Assembly (NCBI RefSeq): GCF_001039355.2
Contig: NW_019775461.1
Coordinates: forward strand, 1-64,000
Direction: 5' to 3'
Source of the DNA: Lingula anatina
Lineage: Eukaryota > Brachiopoda > Lingulata > Lingulida > Lingulidae
DNA: 64,000 nucleotides
In this document: in pieces, positions 23,429 to 36,300 of the stretch
Numbering within the stretch: position 1 is the stretch's first letter
How the letters are laid out: each line of letters begins with the position of its first letter
Position numbers and translations under genes: made by a program
The notes under the pieces: generated by a model
What the model was told of the DNA's origin: nothing
What the model saw: only the letters and a program-made list of their open reading frames with translations
Databases searched by the model: none

Positions 23429-24589
23429 TTAATCTTGGCACAACGTGGCCCAAAACAGTGATATAACTTTCTTGTACCATATTGGTTCAAAGTGAACACC
23501 ATCCCCATTCCAGTGCAATACGTCTTTTGAAATTTCATACAAGTCAAACATGGGGTATAAATTAGTTGCATTTTTTTCAATTATATTTTTCCTAATCACA
23601 GATGCGCTGATTGCATTCAACTGCTTGATGAATTCATTGCCCGTAACATCCCTCCATTCGACTGGTTGCTTTGAAGGATCGACATGCGGTGAATTCCAAT
23701 ATAATATTTTAGTTGTTTTTGGTATAACAGAGACAATGAGGTCAATGAACCAAGTAAAATCACGGGCAAAATCACGGGGCGTACGTTTCTGTGCCTCGTG
23801 TACATGTACAGCGTATACGTTAATAACATCTGGATAACCTGACAGCGGCCAATACTCGCGGAAATATACTTCTTGCGTTGTCACAGACTCTTGGCAATAT
23901 ATTTGGCTAATATTCCTCAGTCTGATATCACAATCACCATTCCTGGAATTTCTTTTTGTGGTAATTTCGTGGTCCTTTGTATATTCGGTTATTAACACTT
24001 CGATGTCTGTAGTGACGTTGAGATTTGGTGCTGTGCATCGAACCAGCTCTCCAGCACACCCACCACAGTCTCTGTTTGCCACTCTGATAGATTTAATATC
24101 CAAAGGAGGGCTAAAATAATTAGGAGAGGGTGTTCTTATACTTCTAGATTCACTTTTAAGTTCCTTGCACTTAAAAATCCCTTCACCCTGTTTCACAGCC
24201 GCCATGTATTGCATCGACTGAGAATCACCAGTCTGTCCTATCTTCCTTATCTTTTTCCTTTTTAAACATGAACCAAGCTGAGCAGCGCTCAGTGATTTTG
24301 GAAAAATGCACTCTTTGGGCAGCCATGTTTCGTTTACCCATTTTCCGTTTCCGAGAAACCTTTTGTTTTTTATCAAGTATTGCTGTAGAAAATCTAAACT
24401 ACATATCTGCAACTGTCGAAAACGACCACTTGCTATGTGTCGATTGGAAGTACGTGTCATCCATACATTGTCAAGTTTCACTCTCGGTCCATTGAAATCC
24501 AAATAAACGCAGTACGCTGTTATGGCAAAAAGTATAAAAAACATGCCACTTGCTACGCGCATGTTTGGTTGAAGGTGTTCTGCGCCCAT
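23429..24589 (-). CDS. Type II membrane SGNH/GDSL-like (NXPE/PC-esterase-like) protein, copy 2
   Basis: Also 386 residues and about 95% identical to the copy at 19196-20356, offset by 4233 bp. The N-terminal anchor, GDSQSM at 121-126, the CGGCAGEL cysteine cluster and DGVH at 363-366 are all kept. Differences are scattered substitutions (for example KSLSAAQLGS for KLLSPAQLGL, EPIWYKK for YALWYQK), with no frameshift, so both copies look functional. Homology continues upstream of the ATG for about 290 bp, including the proposed 5' UTR splice donor near 24803, so the promoter-proximal region was duplicated too. Substrate unknown. Confidence 0.86.
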   Translation of the reverse strand: MGAEHLQPNMRVASGMFFILFAITAYCVYLDFNGPRVKLDNVWMTRTSNRHIASGRFRQLQICSLDFLQQYLIKNKRFLGNGKWVNETWLPKECIFPKSLSAAQLGSCLKRKKIRKIGQTGDSQSMQYMAAVKQGEGIFKCKELKSESRSIRTPSPNYFSPPLDIKSIRVANRDCGGCAGELVRCTAPNLNVTTDIEVLITEYTKDHEITTKRNSRNGDCDIRLRNISQIYCQESVTTQEVYFREYWPLSGYPDVINVYAVHVHEAQKRTPRDFARDFTWFIDLIVSVIPKTTKILYWNSPHVDPSKQPVEWRDVTGNEFIKQLNAISASVIRKNIIEKNATNLYPMFDLYEISKDVLHWNGDGVHFEPIWYKKVISLFWATLCQD

Positions 24590-24931
24590 CCTTAGGAGAC
24601 TCCTTAAAATGAATGAAATTTAAAAGTAAAGAAGCAAACTTCCTTAAAAGCTTTTTGAGCTTATGCTAATTTAATATTATTTTGGAATTGTAATTTTAAT
24701 GTTTCAAATAATATTCAAAACAATAGTTCAATCCTTAACAATTGACGTTGATCATTTCACAGTAGTTTTTATAAATATAAACAAAAAGGCTGCTCACCTG
24801 TAAATTATTAGGCCAATTAACATGCTCATAATATTTAACAATGCAATGACCCTATGGCCTAGATCATATCCCAATCATTAAATGGCTTAGTTCAGTAACT
24901 GGACTAGATTGGGATCTGGCCTGTGATATAT

Positions 24932-25099
24932 GCAGGCCCGTAGCCAGGGGTGTTCGGGGGGTTCGAAAGAACCGCCCCTTTTGCCGGGAAAAGGTTCACT
25001 CTGGGTAAAATTTGATCTAGGTACATGAAGTTTTTATGGGAAAAGGTCCACTTTTTCAGAAAAAAAACCCTCTTTTGAAATTGCTGGCTATAGGCCTGC
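24932..25099. mobile_element. 168-bp inverted-repeat MITE
   Basis: Starts GCAGGCCCGTAGCCAG and ends CTGGCTATAGGCCTGC, a near-perfect terminal inverted repeat. Related copies at 20655-20816 and 51050-51205. No clean target-site duplication seen. Non-coding. Confidence 0.75.
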
Positions 25100-27340
25100 A
25101 CATCTGAAAGTCATTCCATGGCAAGTACCAAAAACTACGGTTTACAGCAAAATGTATCTTCAATAAGCAAAACTGGTAACTGGACGAACTATGACTGTTT
25201 ACAGTATTACAGTAAAACGAGTGTTGAATGAAACTGATAGGTTCCCAAGTCGTTTGAAAGTGGACCATTATTTCTGTTGATTTTCATGTAATTACAGACA
25301 GCGAAAGGTGAACAACCTTGAACTTTTGTCTGCAAAACAACTTTGGCCGGCAGCAAAAATGGTCGATCTTGCAGGGTTGGCTGCCAAATGTATTGCTCCT
25401 CTACAAACTGTTTGAATTGCAGACAAAAAAGGACAAATAACACTTAATTAAGATAAAGATCGACGAGATATCAACAGTTCGCCGCTAATAATTCGTTAAT
25501 TAAGCGGAACTGATGACAGACAGGTAAAGGTGAAGGACCTTCAACAGTTGACCGCCTTCGACACCTGTTTTATGAAATTTGATACCAATAGATGGATCCG
25601 ATATTTGAAAGTGACTTCATCATGTCATTTCCCAGACAGCAAAAAGTGGACAGCCTTAAACGATTGAATAACTTATAGCTTCTGTTGTTAACTTTGAGTA
25701 CATTCAGAACACATGATCGGGGGACCAACTGATCAGACCACTAAATATGCCCCCCCACACACACACACACACACTAAAAGGCAAGCTGCTCTAATCTCCT
25801 GATGGTCTCCCCGCCTCCACACGAGCAATTAAAAATTTAAATCTCGGCTCCGAGTTTTAATTGCCAGGCCCCCGCAGCGACGGCGCGTGTGGAAGCTGGG
25901 ATATCGTCAGCGGATTAGCGGCATCGCTTTTGAGTGGATCGGCCATGTTTAGACCGCAGATCTATTAGTCGGCCGATCAAGTTGTCCTGAATGCGCTTTA
26001 TTTGAATTGCAGTCCACTAAGTCCAAATAACACTGAAGATCAAAATTGACAAGTTATGTGAATCGGTTTCGAGTAGATCTTCCTATCTAACCAACCGATC
26101 CCTACGAAAATTGCCCTACTTGAACAGATGGAGATACGTTTGATGATGTTTATTAAAGTTACCTGTGCACAGATAGATACGTCATAATAGTGAATGCAAT
26201 TTGTTTACCGCACCCAGCCCCAGTGGGCTTCTAAATCACTGTTATGTATAAAGCAATTTTATTCGAACAAATATTAAATAAAAATTACAATATGTGAATG
26301 ATAAATGAGTATATATTTACCGGTACATTCTACTTTTTGTGAAGTCAAAATGAGCTTATTATGCAAGTATTCTTGAGGTATCTAATAAATAACGATATAT
26401 ACGTTTCCATTTTGTTGACAATTCCAAATTGAAAAAAAAAAAAAAATACAAAATTCTTTTTCTAAAATCCTAGACATCATATCAGCTCTTGCAATAGTAT
26501 ATGCCGGATACGCAAATATTAAATGCCTCTTGTCTTCTATTTCTCCACAATATCTAATTTGATTTTTGGGAAAAGAAATATATAGACTACACAACAATAT
26601 ACATGTATGTTTGACGAAGTTATTTGTATGCAAGTTTTTGTGTTTTGAAAGATTATATAACCAGATTTAAGTTAATGCGGTACATTGTAATTTTGTAAGC
26701 TCAACACTTTGGGACTAAGATATCACGTCATGAACGATTTTATATCAAACTTAATAATTGCATTTAAATGAAATTATTGATTCAGGAAAGAAAGGCACAG
26801 ACATTTAGAGAAAAACAAAATTGAATGTACCTAAGGGTTTTTATAGAATAATGTATGTTTAAACTTTCAGTCCTTTTTAAATGTATTAAAACATTTTAAT
26901 TCAAATATTTGAGTCCTTACCTTATTTAATCCTCTCTATTAAGTACAAATATTTCCCTTAAACACTGCAACTTTAACTTTCGGGTTGCGATTTTAATGAA
27001 CGAATTATTATTATTATTATTATTATTACTATTATTATGACGTGTTAACCGTCTATTGTAATATAGAGTAAATCACGTGAAATCAGCAAGAAATCAATTC
27101 AGAAAAAACTCCCAATAACCTTTTGTACTGCATTCACCCAGCATCATATTGCCGTGAAATGATATCTGTCTTGAGGCTAAAGAAAAGTTCCAAAACTGAA
27201 AACGGTATTTTTCTGCCCAAAACGAAAATACAGCGTCACCTGTAGCACACTTCACTCAATATATATATATTTTTTTTTACTTTTGGAACTTTTGCATTAT
27301 TTTTCTTATGATTTATTATATTATTGGCAGGAGCAACCCA
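25100..27340. other. Spacer, no gene recognised
   Basis: Non-coding. Contains a (CA)n tract at 25757-25774, poly-A at about 26432-26447 and (TTA)n at about 27006-27037. Confidence 0.6.
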
Positions 27341-27359
27341 TCTCCGAGACGTTTCTCGC

Positions 27360-29245
27360 TAAATTGCTTTCAGCTTGAGCGGCTTAGTTGTAATGTCTGC
27401 GCCGCGCGTTTCGATACAACGTGAACTTGATCTGGTTTTGGGACGCTATCATGACATGGTCCAACTTAATTTCCTGCTGCAATTGTCCGTGTTGATTGCA
27501 ATTAAGTGGACCACATGTCAGCTGTGATGATGACATTTTCTATTGTGTTCACCCGTCAAAGTGACAGCAGCAGTAAGATTCTCTTGACAAGAAATAAGAG
27601 AATGCTACTTTCTTCACAATTGGTTGCATAGCGACTGGCCATTTTCAATAACGATACCATCCCCTGCGCTCTACTGGACGGTACATTTGAGGTGGTCATT
27701 TTGTTATCACTTTACTCGAATACCAAGAGATGATTACACGCTTGAATATCGGAACAAATTCAACGAGACAAAGTAGATAATAACAGGGCCGCTGAACGAT
27801 CATCGGGATATGGTAGTCTAATTGGAATCTCTCCACGGAATACAATACGGTATAAAGTACGCTGTACTGAGCTTTACGCAAAGTAGAGCAGATAATCAGG
27901 GAATTCAACCCGCTTGGCAACAGATTTCGCTGTGAAGGCGGGATCATTTTCTTTAGTTCCCAAGCAATGGCGATAAACACTATCTCTCAATTTTTTACCC
28001 AAATGTTGGTGGAGACAGAAATTAAAGTGGAGAGTAAAAAATGTCCAGATACTGCATACAGCTTATCAAAATAAGAAACGTGGACTAGTAATTACTGCAG
28101 CGGGCTGTGTTTATTTTGAATCTGCAATTATGTTTGGGGGGGGGGGATAATGCAAGAAACGACGGATATGGGCTCAAGTCTTTTATTTACTTAAAGCAAT
28201 CTTGTTTATGATTCCAGTCAGTATTCGACCAAATGTTTACGTCGATGTCGCTCAGAAAAAGTCCAAAACACAGAAATTATCACCATCGTCACCATCGTAG
28301 GGCCAAGTAATTATAAGTTGTCAAGTTAAAGATTTGGTAGACATGCGCCTCGATGCTGGACCAAATGGCCCAATTTGCATAGATCTATAAAATCTGACGA
28401 CTGTATAGAGCTGCTGTTGAAGATTGATCGAAAGTTTGACGGTTGCTGTCACAGGTAGCAAGCAGCGGAATATTTCTCTTTTTTTCGTATCTCAAAATGT
28501 TAAGAAGAAAATCAAAAGTACATGTATAGCGACAACCAATTCAAGGGAAAACGCGTATTTCGAGCAAATCCAGTGTGTCGGAAAAGATTCTCCTTAGCGC
28601 TGATCACAATCAAGAGCGACTATCAAAACAGCTTAAGCGGAACAATAGGCAATGTTTGCCGATCGTTGTTTATGACAAAGGGAGTATGACACGTTTCTGT
28701 TTTTTTTTTTTTTTTTTTTTTTTGGCGAGTCGTGGTGATACTGCTAAGATCCTCCCCCGAGTTTACCCATGCCAACGGCCCTTGGCAACGAAGGCGGGTC
28801 ACAGACCAAGCCACCGGTGCCGATGAGTGCAGCATCAAAATCCTCAGAAAAAAGCGTATTTTTGGTTCAAAATGTAAAAATGTTATTCCGTTAAACGCTA
28901 GATACTCATTTAACCAATAATTAGACATAAAAAACCCAAAATGATGATTCTTAGCCGTATTTGGGTACATCCAGCCCTTAACTCTTTTTACATGATTACC
29001 TAAAATAAAGTTTCTCCCTTGTTTTGGACTTACCTATTTTTGTGCACTAGATCTATACAGCTATTTATGACGAATCTTCCAAGATGCCGTACTTAGGTAT
29101 TGTGCTAGGGAAGATAAAACGCATTGCGAGAACGCATCAAGTAGAAATTCTTAGACACTGCTAGAGAACGTAGAACGCACTGTGCGAACGCTTCAAGTAG
29201 CACTACTAAGCCATTGTGCTAGATGAGATAAAACGAGGTAAACTT
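27360..29245. repeat. Long dispersed repeat, less interrupted copy
   Basis: Segments in the same order recur between about 37.93 and 45.18 kb: 27393-27460 matches 37941-37963 plus 40020-40068, 27461-28150 matches 41489-43670, and 28980-29245 matches 44912-45180. No transposase or reverse transcriptase frame is visible, so its class is unknown. This copy supplies the empty site that defines the E1 insertion at 37964. The stretch 28150-28980 has a poly-T run and no gene. Confidence 0.75.
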
Positions 29246-31307
29246 TATCTGAAATATTCTAGATATTGCGAAAGCGACTCCGCAAAATTAACATAATGTT
29301 AGTCATGAAGTCGCACTTCAGTAATTCAACTATTTTAGTCGAATATACAGTTAGTTTTTAAGACCTTTTTTGGTCGCCGCCAGATATTTGAAATTCAGGT
29401 GCTCGAGACTCTATGCCTCTGGTCCAAATTTACCTCAGGTGACGTAACTATCTTTTCATTGCTACCCAAGATCAAAGTGACCAGCCTCTCGGCAAACACG
29501 GGGCGTTACCATAACGTTACCATAACGTTATTTGGTTATATAAACGTTATGCTGTGGAAACGTAATAATAACGTTATGTGCTGGGTGGCCTGCCTGTCAA
29601 GCCACCGTTACCACACCTTTCGATAATAGTCTGTTAATGGTCTAACTGACTAAGACGATAAGTTGAGGTTGAGAGAGGAGCTTTGAGCACCCTATTCAAC
29701 ACACGCCACGCTCTAAGACTGGGTTCCCATCCCAGATCGATCTAACAGGATCGGTCCATCTCCACGGGGTTTCTCGCTAAATTGCTTTCAGCTGAAGTGG
29801 CTTAGATGTCTGGAACGCCTACTAAAACTGCTAAACAATAGTTAAGTCGGTTAAGTTAATTGCAATTAAGCGAGAATCCCCTTGGTGATAGTTCGATCCT
29901 AAGTTAGTACGACAGGGTCTGAGGATGAACTCTAAGATGTTCGGAAATCATTTTGTAAGATATTGGCTTTCAACTGGCTGAGAGCACATATTAAAATGAA
30001 AAAAAGGAAGAAGCATGGGCGGTGGGCAGTGCTTGAAACTCCGTACATGTGTGCATCGTCCTTGTTTAATCACACAGAGGGCGGGGGTGGGGGGGTGGGG
30101 CGGGGGGCTTATTTTAGGAATATTTGGGCAATCGGCTTAAAAATAAAGAAAACCAGCACAATGCGCCTTTTATTATTTTTTTATGTATATTATCAAGTTG
30201 AACAATAAAATGCATTCTTTCTGAACCCCACCTCTTTTCTTAATTATCGTGCAAAAGGCAAATTCACAAAGACTTGTAACCAGACACCAAACGAAAGATT
30301 CATAAAATGTTTTGCAAATATTTTCAGTTTTGTTATGTATTGCAGTCGCCCGGATTACTGGGGCACACACAACGTCTAGAAATGCACAAACTGTGGACAT
30401 TGCGCGAGAAATAAACACTTCATATAAGATAAAAACAAATTTATTTCTGCACATAAGTGAAAACAACGGGACAATTGCAAAATACATAAATCTATTACAT
30501 GCGTTTGTGTGTAATAAATTTATACAGACTGTCTCTAGGAGTATTCTGTAGAAACTCTATCGTGTCTTATTTAATTACACAATTACTACGGGTGTGTAGT
30601 GTGGTAAAGTCAAGTCTCCAATTTTTATAATTTATAATCATCTTACAAAGTATTACCTCTCCCTAACATAAAAACACACTGCATAAAAAATAAAAATATT
30701 AAATAAAGCCCTTCAACAAGAGTTATGATAGCCATCTTAACACGATTTTTATTCAATGACTAATAAACTAAAATACACAATTATAATAATAAAATATAAA
30801 TAGCTTAATCTCAAAACTAACATTTAATTTATAAAGACTCGTATTTTTGCTTTGACATTATGTATATGAATTTTTCTACTTGCACAATTGTATTGTATTG
30901 TATTGATTTCGATTTGTAACATTTGCGTTATTATAATCAATAATTATAACACTGGGTGCACGTGTACATGCATTTCTCTATACATTTGGTCGAACATCAG
31001 TTTTTACATGTACCACAACTTCTATCTGGTCCATGCAATAAAAACATATTCTGGCACGAAGCGGTGTAACAGTATCCTGAGTGTCAAGGCACAGTAAAAG
31101 TTAGCTTGTTAAATATTAAAATATACCTTGTGATGGGGTCACTTTTACGAGCCCTGAGGAACAGCGGCCATGTTAGGCTCTGTTCACATGAAAATCTATT
31201 TTCTAAAAATCTAAAAATCTATTTTCGTATCTTGTGATCACAGTCTGTGCCCTGAATACCCCGCGGCGCAATTACTGGCGGGGCGAGCGAGTTACTTCCA
31301 AAGCTGT
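29246..31307. other. Spacer with repeat fragments
   Basis: About 29715-29900 carries a diverged fragment of the element seen near 61.5 and 40.1 kb (GACTGGGTTCCCATCC, CAGATCGATCT). A G-rich stretch at 30080-30110. No gene recognised. Confidence 0.55.
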
Positions 31308-31521
31308 AATTAATTCTCGGCTGCGCTCGGAGGAGATTCTGATACCTTGACGCATGCGCAGTAGGAAGTTACTCCAACTTGTTTTGCACTACCACTAGCC
31401 ATATTACGCGTCTGTATGCTTGAGTCGTCACAACTAAACTGATGAACTTCACAGCTTAGAGATACTACTGCGCATGCGTCAAGGTATCAGAATCTCCTCC
31501 GAGCGCAGCCGAGAATTAATT
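31308..31521. mobile_element. Foldback element with perfect long inverted arms
   Basis: Left arm 31308-31363 and right arm 31465-31521 are exact reverse complements over about 56 nt, around a loop of about 100 nt. The arms contain GACGCATGCGCAGTAG. Non-coding. It lies about 290 bp past the chitin synthase stop codon, on the 3' side of that gene. Confidence 0.9.
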
Positions 31522-31806
31522 GCTGAGTCATCATACAATGGCATGCATTACAAAACCCTGGTTCTAAGTACTTGAGACATTTTCTACTACCAATGCGGCG
31601 TGGTGAAATGAAACTCGACGAGTTAGTCTCGTGATTAAGACACTGCCATGGAGACTTAACACGCTTTGCAAGAGAAATAAATTAAAACAAGTTAATTATC
31701 TTTACAAATTACGAAGTTGAGTAATATGGCTTCACCAAAGGCGGCAGGCGGCAGTGAAAGAATACCCCCCCCCCTCTTCTGTCCATATAAAAGAAGATAA
31801 CGACTC

Positions 31807-33024
31807 CTATCTCTTAATCCATATAGCTCTCCCTCTGGCGTTCTCCTCGTCTGTCCGCAGAGCTGCCCGAACAGTGAAAGATTGTATCTTGCACGCCACC
31901 ATGGACAACACTTGAATAATGCCTACAGCGACAAAAACACCACATGTCCACGTGAACACCTCTGAGCCGCTTGTCTTTTTAGTCACCACTGCCGCTATTA
32001 ACCATGTGATGTTTATTGCCATGACAACCGGTAACAGGATGTTACGTAATTTACCCAAATCTTTTCCAATCTCGTCCCCACTCAATCCGAACTCGGTTGA
32101 GGTCCCAATAACTGTGTTGCGTAATGTTTCCCAGAATTCCGTTTCGTTATCGGACAACTGTTTTAAATATTGTACATGACAAGAGCACGTGACCTCAACT
32201 TCTTCTTTCATGTCAACTTTTTCTTCATTTTTGGTGTCCCAGTCGATCTTTTCTGACTCGGGGCGTTTCAATGGACAGATGGTGGGGACATCTCGCGGCC
32301 GGTTCTAAAACGAAATAAAGTTACGTAGAATACATTAAAGGTACATATGAACCGAGGATCGGTGGAGAGTGGCTTCCCATTAACACATATAAACCTCTTC
32401 TATTAGTTTCTTATACGACTCAATTCAATTTGACATGCGAAGGGATAAACTGAACAGATCGCTCAATCAGCTGTAAAAGAGCTTTAGACTGCTCCTTTCT
32501 TTAAATTTTTGGTCAAAAAATTAACCTACTTTTGTGACCTACTTTTCTGCCCATTGACATACAGCATAGAATGCTAGCAGAAAAATTCGTTCAAACTTCA
32601 TTTTCAGGTGAAATTATACAATGCCTTTTGGTAATTCTCTTAAATATACTACTTGAAATTATATGCTGGTATTTGGATGGCTTTTGTGGCCAAAAATTGA
32701 CATCTTTAATACTCAGATTGCACGTGTTTCATTTAATGGTATAACGGAAAAAATATCACAAAAGTCAGTAAATCTATAAACATAATATCAAGACTTGACC
32801 AAAACTTTCACAAAAAAATATATACAACGTTGAACTGAAATGCTCTCATTCCAAGAACAGCCGAGTCAATGCTTTAATTTAAATCAATATTTTATCATCT
32901 ATACTCAAACAGACCTAGTGTACAAGCCAGTAGTTAAATGGACGGTTGGTTTTTGTTTTAACACCAAAATGCCGGTCTCTTTCAATTACCATTATTATTA
33001 TTATTATTATAATGGTAACAATAC

Positions 33025-33073
<49 letters not shown>

Positions 33074-33189
33074 GTTGTTGTTGTCGTTATAATTATTAAT
33101 TAGTAAAACAAACTAATGTAATAATAATAATAATGATGATTATTAAAATAAAAACATTGATTATTATTATTATCATTATTATTATTATT

Positions 33190-33220
<31 letters not shown>

Positions 33221-33312
33221 CTGCTGACGTTATTATTATTAATTAGTAAAATAAACCAGTATAACAATAATAATAATAATAATGACGATGATGATTGAAA
33301 TAAAAACATAAA

Positions 33313-33348
<36 letters not shown>

Positions 33349-36300
33349 TGGACCTCTCACCTGTTCTCGCGTACCCCAACTTTGGTCGGCCATGTTGCAA
33401 TACATGTAAATCGGCAGCAGTATCTGCAAGGCCGGAAGAAGACTAAAATGAGGAATGGCTCGCAGTATGACGGACCAATGGTCCGGGTGCAACAATACCG
33501 AAAACAGGAACGGACTCAGAAAGATAAGGATGTTGATCCAATGCACTGGCATCTGTCCTATTTGCGGTGTTTTGTTGTGATTTCTCATAATTTGGTCCAC
33601 TTGTCGCCATGTTTTGTTGATATTTTGCCCAGTGCTGTTGTCATTCTGCCCACTTTGATAATCAGCTAAAATAAAATATTAATATACCTGTATCCGTTTA
33701 CTGTCGATAAGGAAAAAATCCATAACATTAAGCACTTGAATTTAAGATTAGGCAAATGATATGAATATTTTATTAAAGATAATTAAATTCAGTCCTTTTT
33801 GATAAAGTTTTCTCCTTTAGATCATTAAATAGTTAACATGCATCTGTCACATGGGGAATTACATAACATTGACTTTTGTGCACAAAAATATGCTCACCTG
33901 CAAAACTCCCGCCATGAATATCGAAGGCCATTTCCACGGCGAGACACACAAAGATGAGCGAGATGAAGACTACAAGGAATGTGGTGGCCCGAATCTGCAC
34001 AGAGCACCTGTGTCTGGTCACCAAACACAGCACGCCATAGCCAGTGCACACTGTCATCGCACATATCACACCAACTGTCACGTCTATCCCCTGAGCATCT
34101 AGACCAAGAGCCATTTGGAACATGAAAAACGCTGGACAAATGATTCTTAGCAGTAGCACTGTGAGTGAATAGCCCAAAAAGAAAACATTGAAGTTGGAGT
34201 TGGCATCCGCCAGCGTCAGGTATCTTGTAATAGACAACACAGTGTTGCTTAAAGTGGAGAGGTCCCAGCGCTTTCTTTGAGCGAAGAACTCGTCGTTCGA
34301 CTCCGGGCAGAAGGTTTTGTTGGTGGAGGTTTCATTGTAGCCCACTTCCCAGCCTTTGCTCATCATTAAAAGCGACATCCAGCGGTCTTCACCTGAAAAC
34401 AAGGAAAATCATTAATTAAAAGCCAATAATGCCCCTCATACCTTCATATAATAAATAAAAAGTATATCCAGGAGCTCAATAGTGTTCGCACAATAACCAT
34501 ATACCCCATCCAAAGCAGTTTTGTGGACCGTGACCTCTGAACACATTTCCGAGCTGCAATTTTTTCTTTGTTCCGCTTCTTCTACAATCTGAATGTTCTC
34601 TCCATAACTGAAGCTTGGACTTACCACCGAGCTTCTAATGTCTGTGGTTTTGGTGACGGATTTGGATTAAATGAATCTGATGATATAGCGGAAAAGTATT
34701 GAGCTTCCATGGACAATTAAAGTTTTGCTTTAGAAAGATCTAAGTCACTGTGTACGACTTTTAACCAACTGTGAGGAATCATTTTTTGAAGTATGTATCA
34801 ATGCTACTTCTCATTTCCCCATAGTGCAATGACATTGCCAACCTTGATATTGACAAATTTATAATCATCACATCACCCTACACACACACAAACAATCTCC
34901 GCGCTCAGTTTGGATAAAAAACTAGGTTGGCCCCCAGTTGATAGGTGGGAATATGCCGTAGAAGAAAATGAAATACGGCATACCAAAATATAACTAAATA
35001 ACGAATGGATGAATGAATAGATATTATAATAAATTAAAATGAAAATAATTAGCATTATCACTCTTATTTCTAAAAAATTCAATAAAGATCGCATTTTTAA
35101 TCAAAAGTGCACATATTCGGTGGTAACACTAATTGATAACAATGAACTATTCACAAACCCATATCCTTCAGAAGGCTTTCGTAGCCGGAAGTGACGTGTG
35201 AACTGTATTCATCGATGACGTCATGGAGTGCTGCCGCCCGGTAGAGGGAGAAACAGCCTGGAGCGCAAAGTACAGAAGCCAGTGAGTATTCCGTCGACTT
35301 ACCCCACCAGTGAGCTACAAAGTGAAAGTAAACGTCCTAATTTTTAAAGTCTTATATCCACTGTGAGGAACAATAAACGTGTACAAGGTAGTTAAAGTTT
35401 AGTTAAAGTAAATTTACGTACTGATTTTTAATGCCTTATATTCACTATAGGTAACCAGAAACGTGTGCAAGGACGTCAAAGTAAACGTCCTGATTTTCAA
35501 AGCCTTATGTCCACTATGAAGAACCAGAAACGTGTGCAAGGCAGTAAAATACACGCCCTGTTTTACTCACTGTGAATAAGCAAAAAACAGTCACCAAAAC
35601 TGAAAAAATTTGTACAATGTTACCGTTCCAACTTCAACTCATTCATTCCACGTGAAATTGTTAACGGGCTGCTTACTTTGACAATTATCCGCCTGGATGA
35701 GAAATTCATACACCTTCTTGGCAGTCTAAGAAAAACTTTTATCAATTTTGCAAAAATCACAATTATTATTATTATCATTAATGATTAATTAACTTACCGA
35801 ATGCGTATTCAAACTGCTGGAACCACACCAATGCACTGGTAGTGTGTCCTATAGGTTGAGTCAAGCCGCAGATAGCTCCCAGACGTCGGTTCAGGTGACA
35901 CGACCACAGCAATGCCCGGATGTCTTCAACTGTAAACTCCATGTCAGCGTCCGTGACTAACACGTAGCCCGTCGGCTCTTTTACGTCCATCGTACCATCC
36001 TGGTTTTTCTGGTCACTACTGCCATTGATAGAAGCTCCAATGTTTCTGTACCTGAGGACATAATTGAAGTACATGACTTGGCTCCATCGCTTTAAGTTCC
36101 GGATTTTTCTTGAATCTTTCAGGTGTACGAATAACATGCTGGAACTGCTTCTACTGCCGTCTAACCGCCACCTGACCTGTACGCCGTAAGGAGTAGGAGA
36201 CACACTGGAATCGCTGCTATCAAGAGAAAAATACGTCTGAATCAACTGAATCAACTGAGACGCATACGGCTTTAAGTGACCGTCACGTGCACCGTCGTCC

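Noticed and set aside
28702-28830. Possible poly-A-tailed retroposon (SINE) on the minus strand
   Set aside because: An A-tract follows a GC-richer 110-bp body, but no clear Pol III boxes, no target duplication and no second copy in the window.
33100-33600. Asn-rich frame at 33.1-33.3 kb
   Set aside because: Read-through of the ATT microsatellite into the intron; only 33361-33665 is exon.
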